Numbered from the stretch's first letter, positions 43,778-53,012 are shown. The stretch: DNA of 64,000 bases from Microbacterium sp. Root53 (GCF_001426925.1 NZ_LMFR01000020.1:62001-126000); one strand, 5' to 3'. Notes: a model not told the origin generated them from the letters alone. Translations and numbers: made by a program.

Positions 43778-45297
43778 GGGTCGCGCGCACGTGGGCCGTT
43801 GCCCTGACGGGTCTGCGCGGCGAGCTCGTGGAGGTCGAGGCCGACCTCACGGCGCAGACGCCCGAGTTCAAGCTCATCGGGCTGGCGGACAAGGCGCTCG
43901 GCGAGGCTGTCCGGCGCGTCACGAACGCGTGCGAGAACAGCGACATGCGGCTTCCCGACCGGCGCCTCACGGTGAACCTCTCGCCGGCCGGGCTGCCGAA
44001 GCAGGGAACGGGCTTCGACGTCGCGATCGCAGTCGCGGCGCTCGCGACGGACGGTCTCATGCCGCCCGAGTCCCTGGCGCGCACGGTGCACATCGGCGAG
44101 CTCGGCCTGGACGGGCGGCTGCGGCCGGTCCCCGGCGTGCTGCCGGCCGTGCACGCGGCCGCGCGGCGGGGCTTCGACCGGTTCGTCGTCCCGCACGCCA
44201 ACCTCGCCGAGGCCGAGCTCGTGCCCGGCGTCGAGGTGCTGGGGGCCGTCAGCCTGGCGCAGGTGGCGCGCTGGCACGGCGCCGACGTCGAGGTGCCCGA
44301 CGTCGAGCCCGTGCCGGGGGAGGCGCGGCGCCCGCGCGCCACCGAGCGCCTGGACCTGGCGGAGATCGTGGGGCAGCCCGCCGCGGTCGAGGCGCTGATC
44401 GTGGCCGCCGCGGGCGGGCATCACCTGCTCATGTCGGGGCCTCCCGGAGCGGGGAAGACCATGCTCGCGCGGCGCCTGCCGGGCATCCTGCCGCCGCTCG
44501 ACGACGACGCCGCGCTCGAGGTCGCCTCGCTCCGGTCGCTGGCCGGAGAGCCCGTCTCGAAGCTGGACCGCACGCCGCCTTTCGAGGCGCCGCACCACTC
44601 CGCGTCGATCGCCGCGCTGATCGGCGGCGGCTCGCGCACGGCGCGACCCGGGGCGATCGCGCGCGCGAGCCGCGGCGTCCTGTTCGTCGACGAGGCCGCG
44701 GAGGCGCCCGGCGGGGTGCTCGACGCGCTGCGGCAGCCGCTCGAGCAGGGCCGGATCGAGATCCACCGCGCCGGATTCCGGGCGGAGTTTCCCGCGCGGT
44801 TCCAGCTCGTGCTGGCGACCAATCCGTGCCCGTGCGGCGAGTACGGCGTGCGGGGCGGCGCGTGCGCCTGCGCGCCCAGCGTGATCCGGCGCTACCTGTC
44901 CCGGCTGTCGGGGCCCCTGCTGGACCGGATGGACATCGATCTGCGGCTGCAGCGCGTCGCCTCGTCGCACCATGACGGCACCGCGCCGGTGAGCACCGCC
45001 GAGGCGCGCGAGCGGGTCGCGGCGGCCCGGGAGCGCGCCGCGGCTCGGCTGCACGGCACGCCGTGGCGGGTCAACGCCGACGTGCCCGGCGCGTGGCTGC
45101 GGCAGGGGCCGCGTGCCATCGCCCCGGACGCGCGGCGCACGCTCGAGACGGCCCTGCAGCGCGGCGCCATCACGCTGCGCGGCTATGACCGCATCCTGCG
45201 CCTGGCATGGACCATCGCCGACCTCGCCGGGCGCGACGAGCCGTCGACGGCCGACGTCGGTCAGGCGCTGTTCCTGAAGAAGGGGGTGACGGAATGA
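43774..45297 (+). CDS. comM: ComM-type Mg-chelatase-like AAA ATPase
   Basis: 507 residues: an N-terminal Lon-protease-like fold (LTAQTPEFKLIGLADKALGE, NLSPAGLPKQGTGFDVAIA), then an AAA+ module with Walker A GPPGAGKTM (~residues 225-233), Walker B VLFVDEAAE and ATNPCPCGEYG. A C-terminal Mg-chelatase domain follows. In naturally transformable bacteria ComM is a hexameric branch-migration helicase for incoming DNA. GTG start overlapping yraN; dprA follows with an ATGA overlap. Confidence 0.93.
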   Translation: MRVARTWAVALTGLRGELVEVEADLTAQTPEFKLIGLADKALGEAVRRVTNACENSDMRLPDRRLTVNLSPAGLPKQGTGFDVAIAVAALATDGLMPPESLARTVHIGELGLDGRLRPVPGVLPAVHAAARRGFDRFVVPHANLAEAELVPGVEVLGAVSLAQVARWHGADVEVPDVEPVPGEARRPRATERLDLAEIVGQPAAVEALIVAAAGGHHLLMSGPPGAGKTMLARRLPGILPPLDDDAALEVASLRSLAGEPVSKLDRTPPFEAPHHSASIAALIGGGSRTARPGAIARASRGVLFVDEAAEAPGGVLDALRQPLEQGRIEIHRAGFRAEFPARFQLVLATNPCPCGEYGVRGGACACAPSVIRRYLSRLSGPLLDRMDIDLRLQRVASSHHDGTAPVSTAEARERVAAARERAAARLHGTPWRVNADVPGAWLRQGPRAIAPDARRTLETALQRGAITLRGYDRILRLAWTIADLAGRDEPSTADVGQALFLKKGVTE

Positions 45298-46484
45298 GCG
45301 AGCCCGGCGTGCTGCGGGACGGCGGCCTGCGCGAGGCCGTCGGCCTGGTCCGGTCGACCGTGACGGATCCGGACGTGCGCGCGGCCCGCCTGGTGTGGAG
45401 CGCTCTGGCCGAGCCTGGGGACTCCGTGGCCGGGTCCCTCGTGGCCGCGCTGGGCGCGGTGGACGCGCTGCGGACCGTCGAGCGCGCGGCGGCCGGCGGT
45501 CTCATGCCCGGCGTGCCGGGCGTCGAGCCGCGGGAGCTCGCGGTGCAGCTCGAGCGCTGGCGACCCCGCCTCGGCGCCCGACTGCTCGCGGCGGTGGCGC
45601 ACGAGGCGGCCCGGGCGGGCCTGACGCTGCTCGCGCCGGAGGGCGCGGTCTGGCCCGAGCGGCTCGCGGACCTCGGCGCGCACGCCCCGGTGGCGCTGTG
45701 GGTGCGCGGCGACGCCGCGGCGCTCGGCGCGCTCGACCGCTCGGTGGCGCTCGTCGGGGCCCGCGCGTCCACGGCCTACGGCGAGCACGTCGCCGGGATG
45801 CTCGCGGGCGACCTGGCGGGGGAGGGTATCGCCGTCGTGTCCGGCGGCGCGTACGGCATCGACGGCGTCGCGCACCGCGCGGCGCTGGGCGCCGGCGGCC
45901 TCACGGTCGCCTTCGTCGCGGGCGGCGCGGATCGGGTCTACCCGGCCGGGCACGCGCACCTGTTCGCGCGCATCGCCGAGCGGGGCGCGATCGTGGGGGA
46001 GGTCGCACCCGGCGGCACGCCGACCAAGTGGAGGTTCCTCCAGCGCAACAGGCTGATCGCCGCCGTGAGCGCCGCGACCGTCGTGGTCGAGGCGGGCCGG
46101 CGCAGCGGCTCGCTCAACACCGCCGGGCACGCGGCTGCGCTCGGGCGTCCGCTCGGCGCGGTGCCCGGCGCCGTCACGAGCGCGACGTCCGACGGCTGCC
46201 ATCGGCTGCTGCGCGAGTTCGACGCCACCTGCGTCACGTGCGCGGCGGACGCGCGCGAGCTCCTCGGCGAATGGGGCCCCGGCGGGGCGGCGCCCGCCGA
46301 CGACCGCCCGCGCCCCGAGGCCATCCGCGTCCTGGACGCGCTGGCCGCCCGCGCCTGGCGCGACCTGGCCGACGTCGCGCGTCGATCGGGAATGTCCTTC
46401 GCCGAGGTGCAGGCCGAGCTCGGCCTGCTGGAGCTCGACGGCCGGGTCGAGTCCTCGGCCGACGGATGGCGCCTGGCCCGCTGA
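45294..46484 (+). CDS. dprA: DNA-processing protein DprA
   Basis: Binds incoming single-stranded DNA and loads RecA. 396 residues: a helical N-terminus, then the Rossmann core with VALVGARASTAYGEHVA, VVSGGAYGIDGVAHRAAL, AGGADRVYPAGHAHLFARI and VVEAGRRSGSLNTAGHA. A C-terminal winged helix (DLADVARRSGMSFAEVQAEL) is of the DprA-WH type. The yraN-comM-dprA set is widespread even in bacteria not known to be transformable. No other competence genes are in the window. Confidence 0.93.
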   Translation: MSEPGVLRDGGLREAVGLVRSTVTDPDVRAARLVWSALAEPGDSVAGSLVAALGAVDALRTVERAAAGGLMPGVPGVEPRELAVQLERWRPRLGARLLAAVAHEAARAGLTLLAPEGAVWPERLADLGAHAPVALWVRGDAAALGALDRSVALVGARASTAYGEHVAGMLAGDLAGEGIAVVSGGAYGIDGVAHRAALGAGGLTVAFVAGGADRVYPAGHAHLFARIAERGAIVGEVAPGGTPTKWRFLQRNRLIAAVSAATVVVEAGRRSGSLNTAGHAAALGRPLGAVPGAVTSATSDGCHRLLREFDATCVTCAADARELLGEWGPGGAAPADDRPRPEAIRVLDALAARAWRDLADVARRSGMSFAEVQAELGLLELDGRVESSADGWRLAR

Positions 46485-46508
46485 CGCCGCGACACGCGCG
46501 ATCGGCTC

Positions 46509-46537
46509 TTGACTAACCACAGCTAAACCGGTCAAGT
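46509..46537 (+). promoter_or_regulatory. Promoter/operator-like site of the GH18 gene
   Basis: An AT-richer island: TTGACT (46509-46514) makes a consensus -35, with TCAAGT at the -10 distance (46532-46537). CTTGAC and GTCAAG form an inverted repeat around AACCACAGCTAAACCGG, suggesting a repressor site over the promoter. Confidence 0.5.
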
Positions 46538-46584
46538 GAAGTCCGGGCGGGCAACGACGCCGGCCCGGAACAGGAGGAGCACCC

Positions 46585-47520
46585 GTGGGTGACCAGAAAC
46601 TCTCGCGACGCGACATGATGCGGATCGCCGGCTCGGTCGCGGCAGGATCCGTCCTCGGAGCGGCGTCGATCGGCGCCGGATCCGCCGCGTTCGCCGCGCC
46701 GGGCGGCAACAAGCCCCGCCCCGTGAAGCAGGGCCCCGGCATGGTCTGCGACGTCGAGGTGAACAATCAGAGCATGCTCAACGTCGGGCGCTACAAGCTC
46801 GCCAAGAGCGGCGCGAACGCGTTCGACATCGGCATCGTCTTCGCCTCGAACATCAACAACGACGGCACCGGCAGGGCCGTGGTGCACCACAACGAGAACG
46901 TGACCCGCGTGCTGCAGAACGTCGACACCGAGATCCGTCCGCTGCAGAAGCAGGGCATCAAGGTGCTGCTGTCGATCCTCGGCAACCACGGCGGCGTCGG
47001 CTTCGCGAACTTCCAGACCTACGAGGAGGCCGACGCCTTCGCGGCGCAGCTCGCCGACGCCGTGTACACGTACGAGCTGGATGGCATCGACTTCGACGAC
47101 GAGTGGGCGCGATACGACCTCGGCCACCCGGTCAACGCGTGGTCGTTCCCGTACCTGGTCAAGGCGCTCCGCACGCGGATGCCCGACAAGATCATCTCGC
47201 TGCACTGGTACGGCCCGATCACCGAGACGCTCGAGTACGAGGACATCCGGGTGGGCGAGCTCATCGACTACAGCTGGAACGCGCTCTACGGCACGTGGAT
47301 CGTGCCGGAGGTCCCCGGGCTCGGGAAGGACGCGCTCGCTCCGGCCGCCGTGAACCTGACGGCGACCGATCCCGGCACGGCGACGCTGCTCGCGACCCGC
47401 ACGGTGGCCGAGGAGTACGGGCTCTACAACACCTACAACCTGACGTCCGCGGACGCGTCGGCGTACCTGACGCCGATCACGATCGCGATGAACGGCGAGC
47501 GCACGGTCTACACCGGCTGA
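46585..47520 (+). CDS. Secreted endo-beta-N-acetylglucosaminidase, Endo H-like (GH18)
   Basis: 311 residues. A Tat-type signal (SRRDMM at 7-12, then a hydrophobic stretch, probable cleavage after AAFA near residue 38) leads to a single GH18 barrel. The catalytic motif is DGIDFDDE (166-173; acid Glu173). Long segments follow Streptomyces Endo H closely: HHNENVTRVLQNV, EIRPLQKQGIKVLLSILGNH, MPDKIISLHWYGP, YGTWIVPEV. Endo H cuts the chitobiose core of high-mannose N-glycans, so this enzyme probably releases glycans from fungal or plant glycoproteins. GTG start after AGGAGGAG. It lies alone with its own promoter and terminator. Confidence 0.9.
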   Translation: MGDQKLSRRDMMRIAGSVAAGSVLGAASIGAGSAAFAAPGGNKPRPVKQGPGMVCDVEVNNQSMLNVGRYKLAKSGANAFDIGIVFASNINNDGTGRAVVHHNENVTRVLQNVDTEIRPLQKQGIKVLLSILGNHGGVGFANFQTYEEADAFAAQLADAVYTYELDGIDFDDEWARYDLGHPVNAWSFPYLVKALRTRMPDKIISLHWYGPITETLEYEDIRVGELIDYSWNALYGTWIVPEVPGLGKDALAPAAVNLTATDPGTATLLATRTVAEEYGLYNTYNLTSADASAYLTPITIAMNGERTVYTG

Positions 47521-47534
47521 TCGTCCCCCTGACC

Positions 47535-47570
47535 GGCCGCCCGTCCCCATCCCGTCGGGGGCGGGCGGCC
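47535..47570 (+). terminator. Terminator after the GH18 gene
   Basis: GGCCGCCCGTCCCC and GGGGGCGGGCGGCC pair over 14 positions (one G-T) with an 8-base loop, followed by TCTTC. Confidence 0.82.
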
Positions 47571-47668
47571 TCTTCATGCCGCGGGAGGGCCTCGCGCCCA
47601 AGCGGCTCAACGCGGGAGCCTCGGATGCGGCCGCCGCGCGCGTCGAGCTCGAGGCGGTGGCGTCGTGA
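47571..47668 (+). pseudogene. Possible C-terminal remnant of a gene upstream of metI
   Basis: A short open frame (ATG at 47576, 30 residues, Ala-rich, ending LEAVAS) terminates in a GTGA overlap with metI, just as a full upstream gene would. The frame stays open back to the GH18 stop region but shows no ribosome site. In intact loci metN occupies this place; the residues do not look like a clear MetN tail, so this may be the stub of metN or of another gene lost when the GH18 gene arrived. Confidence 0.35.
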
Positions 47669-48378
47669 ACGACACCTCGGAGTTCGAGCGCATCATCGCG
47701 CTGCTGCTGCCCGCGCTGGGTGAGACGCTCGCGATGGTCGCGATCGTCATGTTCCTCGTGGTCCTGCTCGGCACCCCGCTCGGCGTGCTCGTGTTCAACC
47801 TGTCGGAGGGCGGGCTGTTCCCGGACCGCCTGCTGCACGGCGTGCTGAGCTGGCTCATCAGCATCGGGCGGTCGCTGCCCTTCCTCGTGCTCATGGCGGC
47901 GCTGATCCCGTTCACGCGGCTGGTCGTCGGCACGAGCATCGGCATCCCGGCCGCCGTGGTGCCCATGACCCTCGCGGGCACGGCGTTCTTCAGCCGGATC
48001 GTCGAGAACGCGATCCGCGCGGTCCCGCCGATCCTCGTCAAGGTCGCGCGCGCGTCCGGCGCCTCCAACGGCCAGATCATCACCAGCGTCCAGCTCAGCG
48101 AGGCCGTGCCCATCCTGCTCGGCGGCCTCACGATCAACTCGATCGCGATGGTCGACTACTCGGCGATCGCCGGCACGATCGGCGCAGGCGGTCTCGGCTA
48201 CGTCGCCGTCACGTACGGCTACCAGCGGTTCGACCAGCCGGTCATGCTCGCGACGATCATCGCGCTCGTGCTGTTCGTCGGAGCGATCCAGCTGGTCGGC
48301 GACCGGCTCGTCCGTCGCGCGACGCCGGAGCTGGCCCGCTCGGCCGGCCGGCCCCGCCTGCTGCAGCGCGCCCGCTGA
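47665..48378 (+). CDS. metI: Methionine-type ABC transporter permease MetI
   Basis: 237 residues with five or six membrane helices. The ATPase-docking EAA loop is KVARASGASNGQIITSVQLS, and IAGTIGAGGLGYVAVTYGYQRF is characteristic of the MetI family. It imports methionine or a related compound with MetN and MetQ. GTG start at 47665, no strong ribosome site, coupled to a short upstream frame. No ATP-binding gene is adjacent, so it must borrow a MetN from elsewhere or be inactive. Confidence 0.88.
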   Translation: MNDTSEFERIIALLLPALGETLAMVAIVMFLVVLLGTPLGVLVFNLSEGGLFPDRLLHGVLSWLISIGRSLPFLVLMAALIPFTRLVVGTSIGIPAAVVPMTLAGTAFFSRIVENAIRAVPPILVKVARASGASNGQIITSVQLSEAVPILLGGLTINSIAMVDYSAIAGTIGAGGLGYVAVTYGYQRFDQPVMLATIIALVLFVGAIQLVGDRLVRRATPELARSAGRPRLLQRAR

Positions 48379-48427
48379 TCCCGCACCCCACCCCACCCGA
48401 ATACCCACCCGAAATCGGAGCATCCCC

Positions 48428-49357
48428 ATGACCGACACCCCCACGCTCGTCAAGCCGAGCGCCGGCGCCCCCGACGGGCCCGATCTCGAGCTCGAGCTCA
48501 AGCGCCGCTCGAAGTGGCCCTGGATCGTCGGCGGAGTCGTCGCGGCCGCCGCGATCGCCGCCGTCCTGATCGTCCCCCGCCTCGGCGGCACGGCCACGGC
48601 GAACGAGACGCCCGGCGCCACGCTGTACATCACGACCGTCGAGGGTCAGCCCACCGAGACCGCGCTCATCGAGTTCGTGGCAGAGGAGGTCGCGCCCAAG
48701 TACGGCATCGAGGTGGCCTTCCGCGGCCTCGCCGACAGCACGACCCTGAACCGCGCCGTGAGCGAGGGCGAGGTCGCCGGCACGATCTACCAGCACAAGC
48801 TCTGGCTGGGCCAGGTGCTCGAGGCCAACCCGGACTTCCAGCTCGAGGCCGCGACCCCCGTGTTCCGCTGGGGCTTCGGCCTGTGGTCGGACAGGTGGGA
48901 GAGCGTCGACGAGCTCCCGCAGGGCGCGACCGTCTCGCTGTACTCCGACCCGGCCAACGAGGCGCAGGGGCTCTGGGTGCTGCAGGAGGCCGGCCTGATC
49001 GAGATCGACCCCGCGGTCGAGTACTACGAGGCCACGGTCGACGACATCGTGTCGAACCCGAAGGACCTGCAGTTCCGCCTGCTCGACTTCGCCGCCCAGT
49101 CGCGTGCGCTGCCCGACCTCGACGCCGCCGTCGGCTACACCGAGTACTACCTCTCGGCGCAGATCCCGATCGAGAAGCAGATCTTCGCGCCGACCCCGCC
49201 CGACGAGTTCGCCGGTCAGCTGACCATCGGCAGCAAGTGGAAGGACACCGAGAACATCCAGAAGCTCGTGGCCGCCTTCCAGGACCCGGCCGTCCAGGAG
49301 TGGCTCGCCACGAACGAGACGCCGCGCAACATCCTGCTGCCTCTCGCCGGCTACTGA
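48428..49357 (+). CDS. metQ: MetQ/NlpA-family substrate-binding protein
   Basis: 309 residues. The binding domain follows NlpA/Met[61 protein letters not shown]. Unusual anchor: instead of a lipobox there is a 35-residue cytoplasmic-type tail and one membrane helix ([20 protein letters not shown], ~34-53) with no Cys, so it is held by a signal anchor. The ATG has a GGAG ribosome site 49 bases after metI. Ligand probably methionine or another small amino acid; unproven. Confidence 0.85.
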   Translation: MTDTPTLVKPSAGAPDGPDLELELKRRSKWPWIVGGVVAAAAIAAVLIVPRLGGTATANETPGATLYITTVEGQPTETALIEFVAEEVAPKYGIEVAFRGLADSTTLNRAVSEGEVAGTIYQHKLWLGQVLEANPDFQLEAATPVFRWGFGLWSDRWESVDELPQGATVSLYSDPANEAQGLWVLQEAGLIEIDPAVEYYEATVDDIVSNPKDLQFRLLDFAAQSRALPDLDAAVGYTEYYLSAQIPIEKQIFAPTPPDEFAGQLTIGSKWKDTENIQKLVAAFQDPAVQEWLATNETPRNILLPLAGY

Positions 49358-49439
49358 GCCGGCGCATCGACCGCGGCCCGGGGGACATCCGTCTCCCGGG
49401 CCGCGGCGCGTCCGCCGGGCCGTGGGTCCACCCGCGCGC

Positions 49440-49445
49440 GAAGCT
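49440..49445 (+). promoter_or_regulatory. Weak -10 element of xerC
   Basis: GAAGCT ends 6 bases before the GTG at 49452, with the same leaderless spacing as above. Confidence 0.3.
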
Positions 49446-49451
49446 GGGAGC

Positions 49452-50354
49452 GTGCTGCTGACCCGGGCGATCGAGGCGTTCGCGGCGCACCTGTCGACAG
49501 TGCGCCGGCTCTCGCCCGCGACGGTGAGGGCGTATCGCAACGACCTGCGCGATCTGCAGGCGACGATCGGGGATCTCGAGCTGCGCGACGTCGACCTCGA
49601 GCACCTGCGCGAGTGGCTGTGGCAGGCGACCAAGCGCGGCGACGAGCGCTCCACCCTCGCCCGCCGGACCTCGTCGGCACGCGCGTTCTTCCGGTGGGCG
49701 CACGAGGAGGAGCTCGTGCCCGCGGACCCCAGCCTCCGGCTCGTCGCACCGAAACGGGGACGAACGCTGCCGCACGTCGCCGCGGCCGAGGCGCTGGGCG
49801 GCGTGCTCGACCGGCTGGGGCGGGCCGCCGCCGAGGGCGACCCGGTCGCGCTGCGCGACCACGCGCTCCTGGAGCTGCTCTACGGCGCGGGCATCCGCGT
49901 CTCGGAGCTGTGCGGGCTCGACGTCGACGACCTGGATCTCGACCGCGGCACGGCGCGCGTGCTCGGCAAGGGATCGAAGGAGCGCGTCGTGCCGTTCGGC
50001 GCGCCCGCCCAGCGGGCGCTCGGCGCCTACCTGACCCGGGGGCGCCCCGCCCTGGCGGCCCGGGGCGCGGGAGCCGGTCCAGCCGTGTTCCTCGGCGTGC
50101 GCGGAGGCCGGATGGGACCCCGCGCGGTGTACGACCTCGTCACGCGCGAGGTCGGGCCCGTCGTCGGCTCGAGCGCGGTCGGGCCGCACACGCTGCGCCA
50201 CTCGGCCGCCACCCACCTGCTCGACGGCGGCGCCGACCTGCGCGCCGTGCAGGAGCTGCTCGGCCACGCCAGCCTCGGCACGACCCAGATCTACACGCAC
50301 GTCTCGTCCGAGCGCCTCGCCGCCGCTTATCGATTGGCTCACCCACGTGCCTGA
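49452..50354 (+). CDS. xerC: Tyrosine recombinase XerC
   Basis: Resolves chromosome dimers at dif with XerD. 300 residues: an N-terminal SAM-like core-binding domain (1-~95), then the catalytic domain with all six residues visible: Arg149 (GAGIRVSEL), Lys173 (LGKGSKER), His246 and Arg249 ([12 protein letters not shown]), His272 (LGHASLGTT) and nucleophile Tyr281 (IYTHV). The GTG at 49452 follows GGGAG. The place between dprA-region genes and rpsB is usual for actinobacterial XerC, so it is a housekeeping enzyme and not an island integrase. Confidence 0.94.
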   Translation: MLLTRAIEAFAAHLSTVRRLSPATVRAYRNDLRDLQATIGDLELRDVDLEHLREWLWQATKRGDERSTLARRTSSARAFFRWAHEEELVPADPSLRLVAPKRGRTLPHVAAAEALGGVLDRLGRAAAEGDPVALRDHALLELLYGAGIRVSELCGLDVDDLDLDRGTARVLGKGSKERVVPFGAPAQRALGAYLTRGRPALAARGAGAGPAVFLGVRGGRMGPRAVYDLVTREVGPVVGSSAVGPHTLRHSAATHLLDGGADLRAVQELLGHASLGTTQIYTHVSSERLAAAYRLAHPRA

Positions 50355-50371
50355 AGCTCGGGCCTGACACG

Positions 50372-50905
50372 TCAGCAGCAGGGCAGCAGCACGGCGCGGG
50401 GGACGCCGCCGAGCAGCAGCAGCGGATTGACGTACTCGCCGTGCAGGCGCACGGCGAGGTGCAGGGAGCCGGGTGCCGCGTGGCCGCCCGTGGCGACGCG
50501 ACCCACGACCTGCCCGCGTGCCACCGCGTCGCCGGGGGAGAGGTCGGTCTCGACCGGCTCCAGCGTCGACACCAGCCCGCCGCCGTGATCGATCGTGAGC
50601 AGCGGGCGGTCGACCACCGTCCCCGAGAACGCCACGACGCCGGCCGCCGGCGCCAGCGCATCCGCTCCCACGGCCGACGCGACGTCGACGCCCCGGTGGC
50701 CGGGGCCGTACGCATGCGCGGGCGCGACGAACGGGGCGACGATCCGCACGCCGCCCGAGACCGGCCAGCGCCACGGCTCCGGCGTCTCGATGCGCGCCTC
50801 GGGACCCACGCCGCGCGAAGCGCCTCCCGCGGCCTCCGCCGCGCCGCCCACCAGGGCCAGCGCGAGCGCGAGCCCCGCGAGCAGACGCACCATCGGACGA
50901 CGCAT
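50372..50905 (-). CDS. Secreted M23 (LytM-like) domain protein
   Basis: 177 residues with a signal peptide (1-~27, AAEAA cleavage region). The LytM fold keeps the zinc ligands His70, Asp74 (HRGVD) and His149 (SLHLAV). The catalytic His residues of S. aureus LytM (H260, H291) appear replaced: TLEPV for TLYAHL, and Ser for the first His of HXH. It may therefore be a weak or non-catalytic peptidoglycan binder. It is convergent with xerC and divergent from rpsB, a common actinobacterial arrangement. It ends PCC. Confidence 0.8.
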   Translation of the reverse strand: MRRPMVRLLAGLALALALVGGAAEAAGGASRGVGPEARIETPEPWRWPVSGGVRIVAPFVAPAHAYGPGHRGVDVASAVGADALAPAAGVVAFSGTVVDRPLLTIDHGGGLVSTLEPVETDLSPGDAVARGQVVGRVATGGHAAPGSLHLAVRLHGEYVNPLLLLGGVPRAVLLPCC

Positions 50906-51267
50906 GATCCCAGCCTGTCGCCGACGGATGCGCGGCGGCGTCGAGGCCCGGCACCGCGCGGACAGCCGGGCCATCCGGAGCCCTGGGGACGAGCCTCGGC
51001 ACGGCCGGTGAGCACGGGGCGCCGGCGCGCGGCGCGCGGGGGCGCGCCTGATACACTGAAGGTCGCATCCCGTGTGTCGGGATGACTCCGCGTGCCCAGA
51101 GCGGCGCCCGGTCTCCGGATCGGGCGACGCGGCATCCACCCCCATCGGTCCCTCTCACGAGGGCGGGAGTGCGCCGGGCACCAGGCTCGCCGGTCGACGA
51201 CCGGCAGATCAACCGCAATGGCATGCGCCGGCTCGCCCGGACGTGCCCAGATACAAGGAGACAGACC
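50906..51267 (+). other. M23 / rpsB divergent interval and rpsB leader
   Basis: The 362-base gap holds an extended -10 at 51049-51057 and a predicted leader of about 200 bases before rpsB. The leader contains GC-rich hairpins (GCCGGTC-GAC-GACCGGC near 51189) and ends with AAGGAG (51255-51260). I recognise no known S2 leader fold. The M23 promoter is not clear. Confidence 0.45.
51049..51057 (+). promoter_or_regulatory. Extended -10 promoter of rpsB
   Basis: TGATACACT, the same TGATA-type extended -10 as rplS; initiation is expected near 51064. Confidence 0.6.
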
Positions 51268-52095
51268 ATGGCTGTGGTCACCATCCGCCAGCTGCTCGAC
51301 AGCGGCGTGCACTTCGGACACCAGACCCGTCGGTGGAACCCGAAGGTCAAGCGCTTCATCCTCACGGAGCGCAGCGGCATCCACATCATCGACCTCCAGC
51401 AGTCGCTGACGTACATCGACAAGGCGTACGACTTCGTCAAGGAGACCGTCGCCCGCGGCGGCACCGTGCTGTTCGTCGGCACGAAGAAGCAGGCCCAGGA
51501 GGTGCTCGCCGAGCAGGCGACCCGCGTCGGCCAGCCCTACGTCAACGAGCGCTGGCTCGGCGGTCTGCTGACCAACTTCCAGACCGTGTCGAAGCGCCTC
51601 GCGCGCATGAAGGAGCTCGAGGAGCTCGACTTCAACGACCCGGCCGGCACCGGCTTCACCAAGAAGGAGCTGCTGCTCAAGAAGCGCGAGCTGGACAAGC
51701 TCCACAAGTCGCTGGGCGGCATCCGCAACCTCACCAAGACCCCGTCGGCCCTGTGGGTCGTCGACGCCAAGCGCGAGCACCTCGCGATCGACGAGGCCAA
51801 GAAGCTGGGCATCCCGGTGATCGGCATCCTCGACACCAACGTCGACCCCGACGACCTGCAGTACCCGATCCCGGGCAACGACGACGCCATCCGCTCGGTC
51901 TCGCTGCTGACGCGCATCATCGCCGACGCCGCCGCCGAGGGCCTGCAGCAGAAGCACAACCCCGAGGGCGACGCCGAGCCGCTCGCCGAGTGGGAGCGCG
52001 AGCTGCTCGAGCAGCCGACCGAGGCGCCCGCCGAGGCCGCTGTCGAGGCGCCCGCCGAGGCCGAGACCCCGGCCGCCGAGTCCACCGAGAAGTAA
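51268..52095 (+). CDS. rpsB: Small ribosomal subunit protein uS2
   Basis: 275 residues: the canonical S2 core ([54 protein letters not shown]) and an acidic Ala/Glu/Pro tail of about 40 residues typical of actinobacteria. The ATG at 51268 follows AAGGAG. First gene of rpsB-tsf. Confidence 0.98.
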   Translation: MAVVTIRQLLDSGVHFGHQTRRWNPKVKRFILTERSGIHIIDLQQSLTYIDKAYDFVKETVARGGTVLFVGTKKQAQEVLAEQATRVGQPYVNERWLGGLLTNFQTVSKRLARMKELEELDFNDPAGTGFTKKELLLKKRELDKLHKSLGGIRNLTKTPSALWVVDAKREHLAIDEAKKLGIPVIGILDTNVDPDDLQYPIPGNDDAIRSVSLLTRIIADAAAEGLQQKHNPEGDAEPLAEWERELLEQPTEAPAEAAVEAPAEAETPAAESTEK

Positions 52096-52143
52096 GTCGT
52101 CCGGATCCGAACCGGATCCACCGAACCTGAGGAGCCAGAACCC

Positions 52144-52971
52144 ATGGCCAACTTCACCATCGCCGACATCAAGGCGCTGCGCGAGCAGCTCGGCACGGGC
52201 ATGGTCGACACCAAGAAGGCGCTCGAGGAGGCCGACGGCGACGTCGAGAAGGCCGTCGAGATCCTCCGTCTCAAGGGCGCGAAGGGCAACGCGAAGCGTG
52301 CCGACCGCTCGACGAGCGAGGGCCTGGTCGTCGCGCGTGAGCTGAACGGCAAGGTCACCCTGCTCGAGCTCGCGTGCGAGACCGACTTCGTGGCGAAGAA
52401 CGAGCGCTTCATCGCGCTCGCCGACAAGGTCGTGGACGCCGCGGCCGCCGCCGGCGCCGACTCGGCCGAGGCCGCGCTGGCCGCCCCCGCGGGCGACCAG
52501 ACGGTCGAGCAGCTGATCTCGGACGAGGCCGCCATCATCGGCGAGAAGGTCGAGCTGCGCCGCGTGCGCACGCTGTCCGGCGACGCCTTCCAGGTGTACC
52601 TGCACAAGACCAGCAAGGACCTGCCTCCGCAGGTCGGCGTGGTCGTGGCCTACACGGGCGGCGACGCCGAGACGGCTCGCGGCATCGCGCAGCACATCTC
52701 GTTCGCCAACCCGTCGTACCTGACGCGTGACGAGGTCCCCGAGGCCGAGGTCGAGAAGGAGCGCCAGCTCGTCACCGAGCTCACGCGCCAGGAGGGCAAG
52801 CCGGAGGCCGCCCTTCCGAAGATCGTCGAGGGCCGCCTCAACGCCTACTTCAAGCAGGTCGCCCTGCTCGACCAGGCGTACGCGAAGGACGACAAGCAGA
52901 CCGTCAAGCAGGTGGCCGACGCCGCCGGCATCACGGTCACGGGCTTCGCCCGCTTCAAGGTCGGCGCGTAA
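52144..52971 (+). CDS. tsf: Elongation factor Ts
   Basis: Nucleotide exchange factor for EF-Tu. 275 residues with the N-terminal UBA-like domain (IKALREQLGTGMVDTKKALE), the core motif ETDFVAKNERF, and dimerisation and C-terminal modules. The ATG follows GAGGAGCC. A strong terminator ends the rpsB-tsf unit. Confidence 0.98.
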   Translation: MANFTIADIKALREQLGTGMVDTKKALEEADGDVEKAVEILRLKGAKGNAKRADRSTSEGLVVARELNGKVTLLELACETDFVAKNERFIALADKVVDAAAAAGADSAEAALAAPAGDQTVEQLISDEAAIIGEKVELRRVRTLSGDAFQVYLHKTSKDLPPQVGVVVAYTGGDAETARGIAQHISFANPSYLTRDEVPEAEVEKERQLVTELTRQEGKPEAALPKIVEGRLNAYFKQVALLDQAYAKDDKQTVKQVADAAGITVTGFARFKVGA

Positions 52972-52980
52972 GCAGCCGAG

Positions 52981-53012
52981 AAGGGGCCCGGATCCACGGA
53001 TCCGGGCCCCTT
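52981..53012 (+). terminator. rpsB-tsf terminator
   Basis: 15-bp inverted repeat (AAGGGGCCCGGATCC, then its complement) with a tight AC centre, followed by TT and C-rich DNA, ten bases after the tsf stop. Confidence 0.85.

Noticed and set aside
49452..50354. xerC as the integrase of a genomic island
   Set aside because: It sits in the conserved actinobacterial order before rpsB and has no tRNA, att-like repeat or phage genes nearby.
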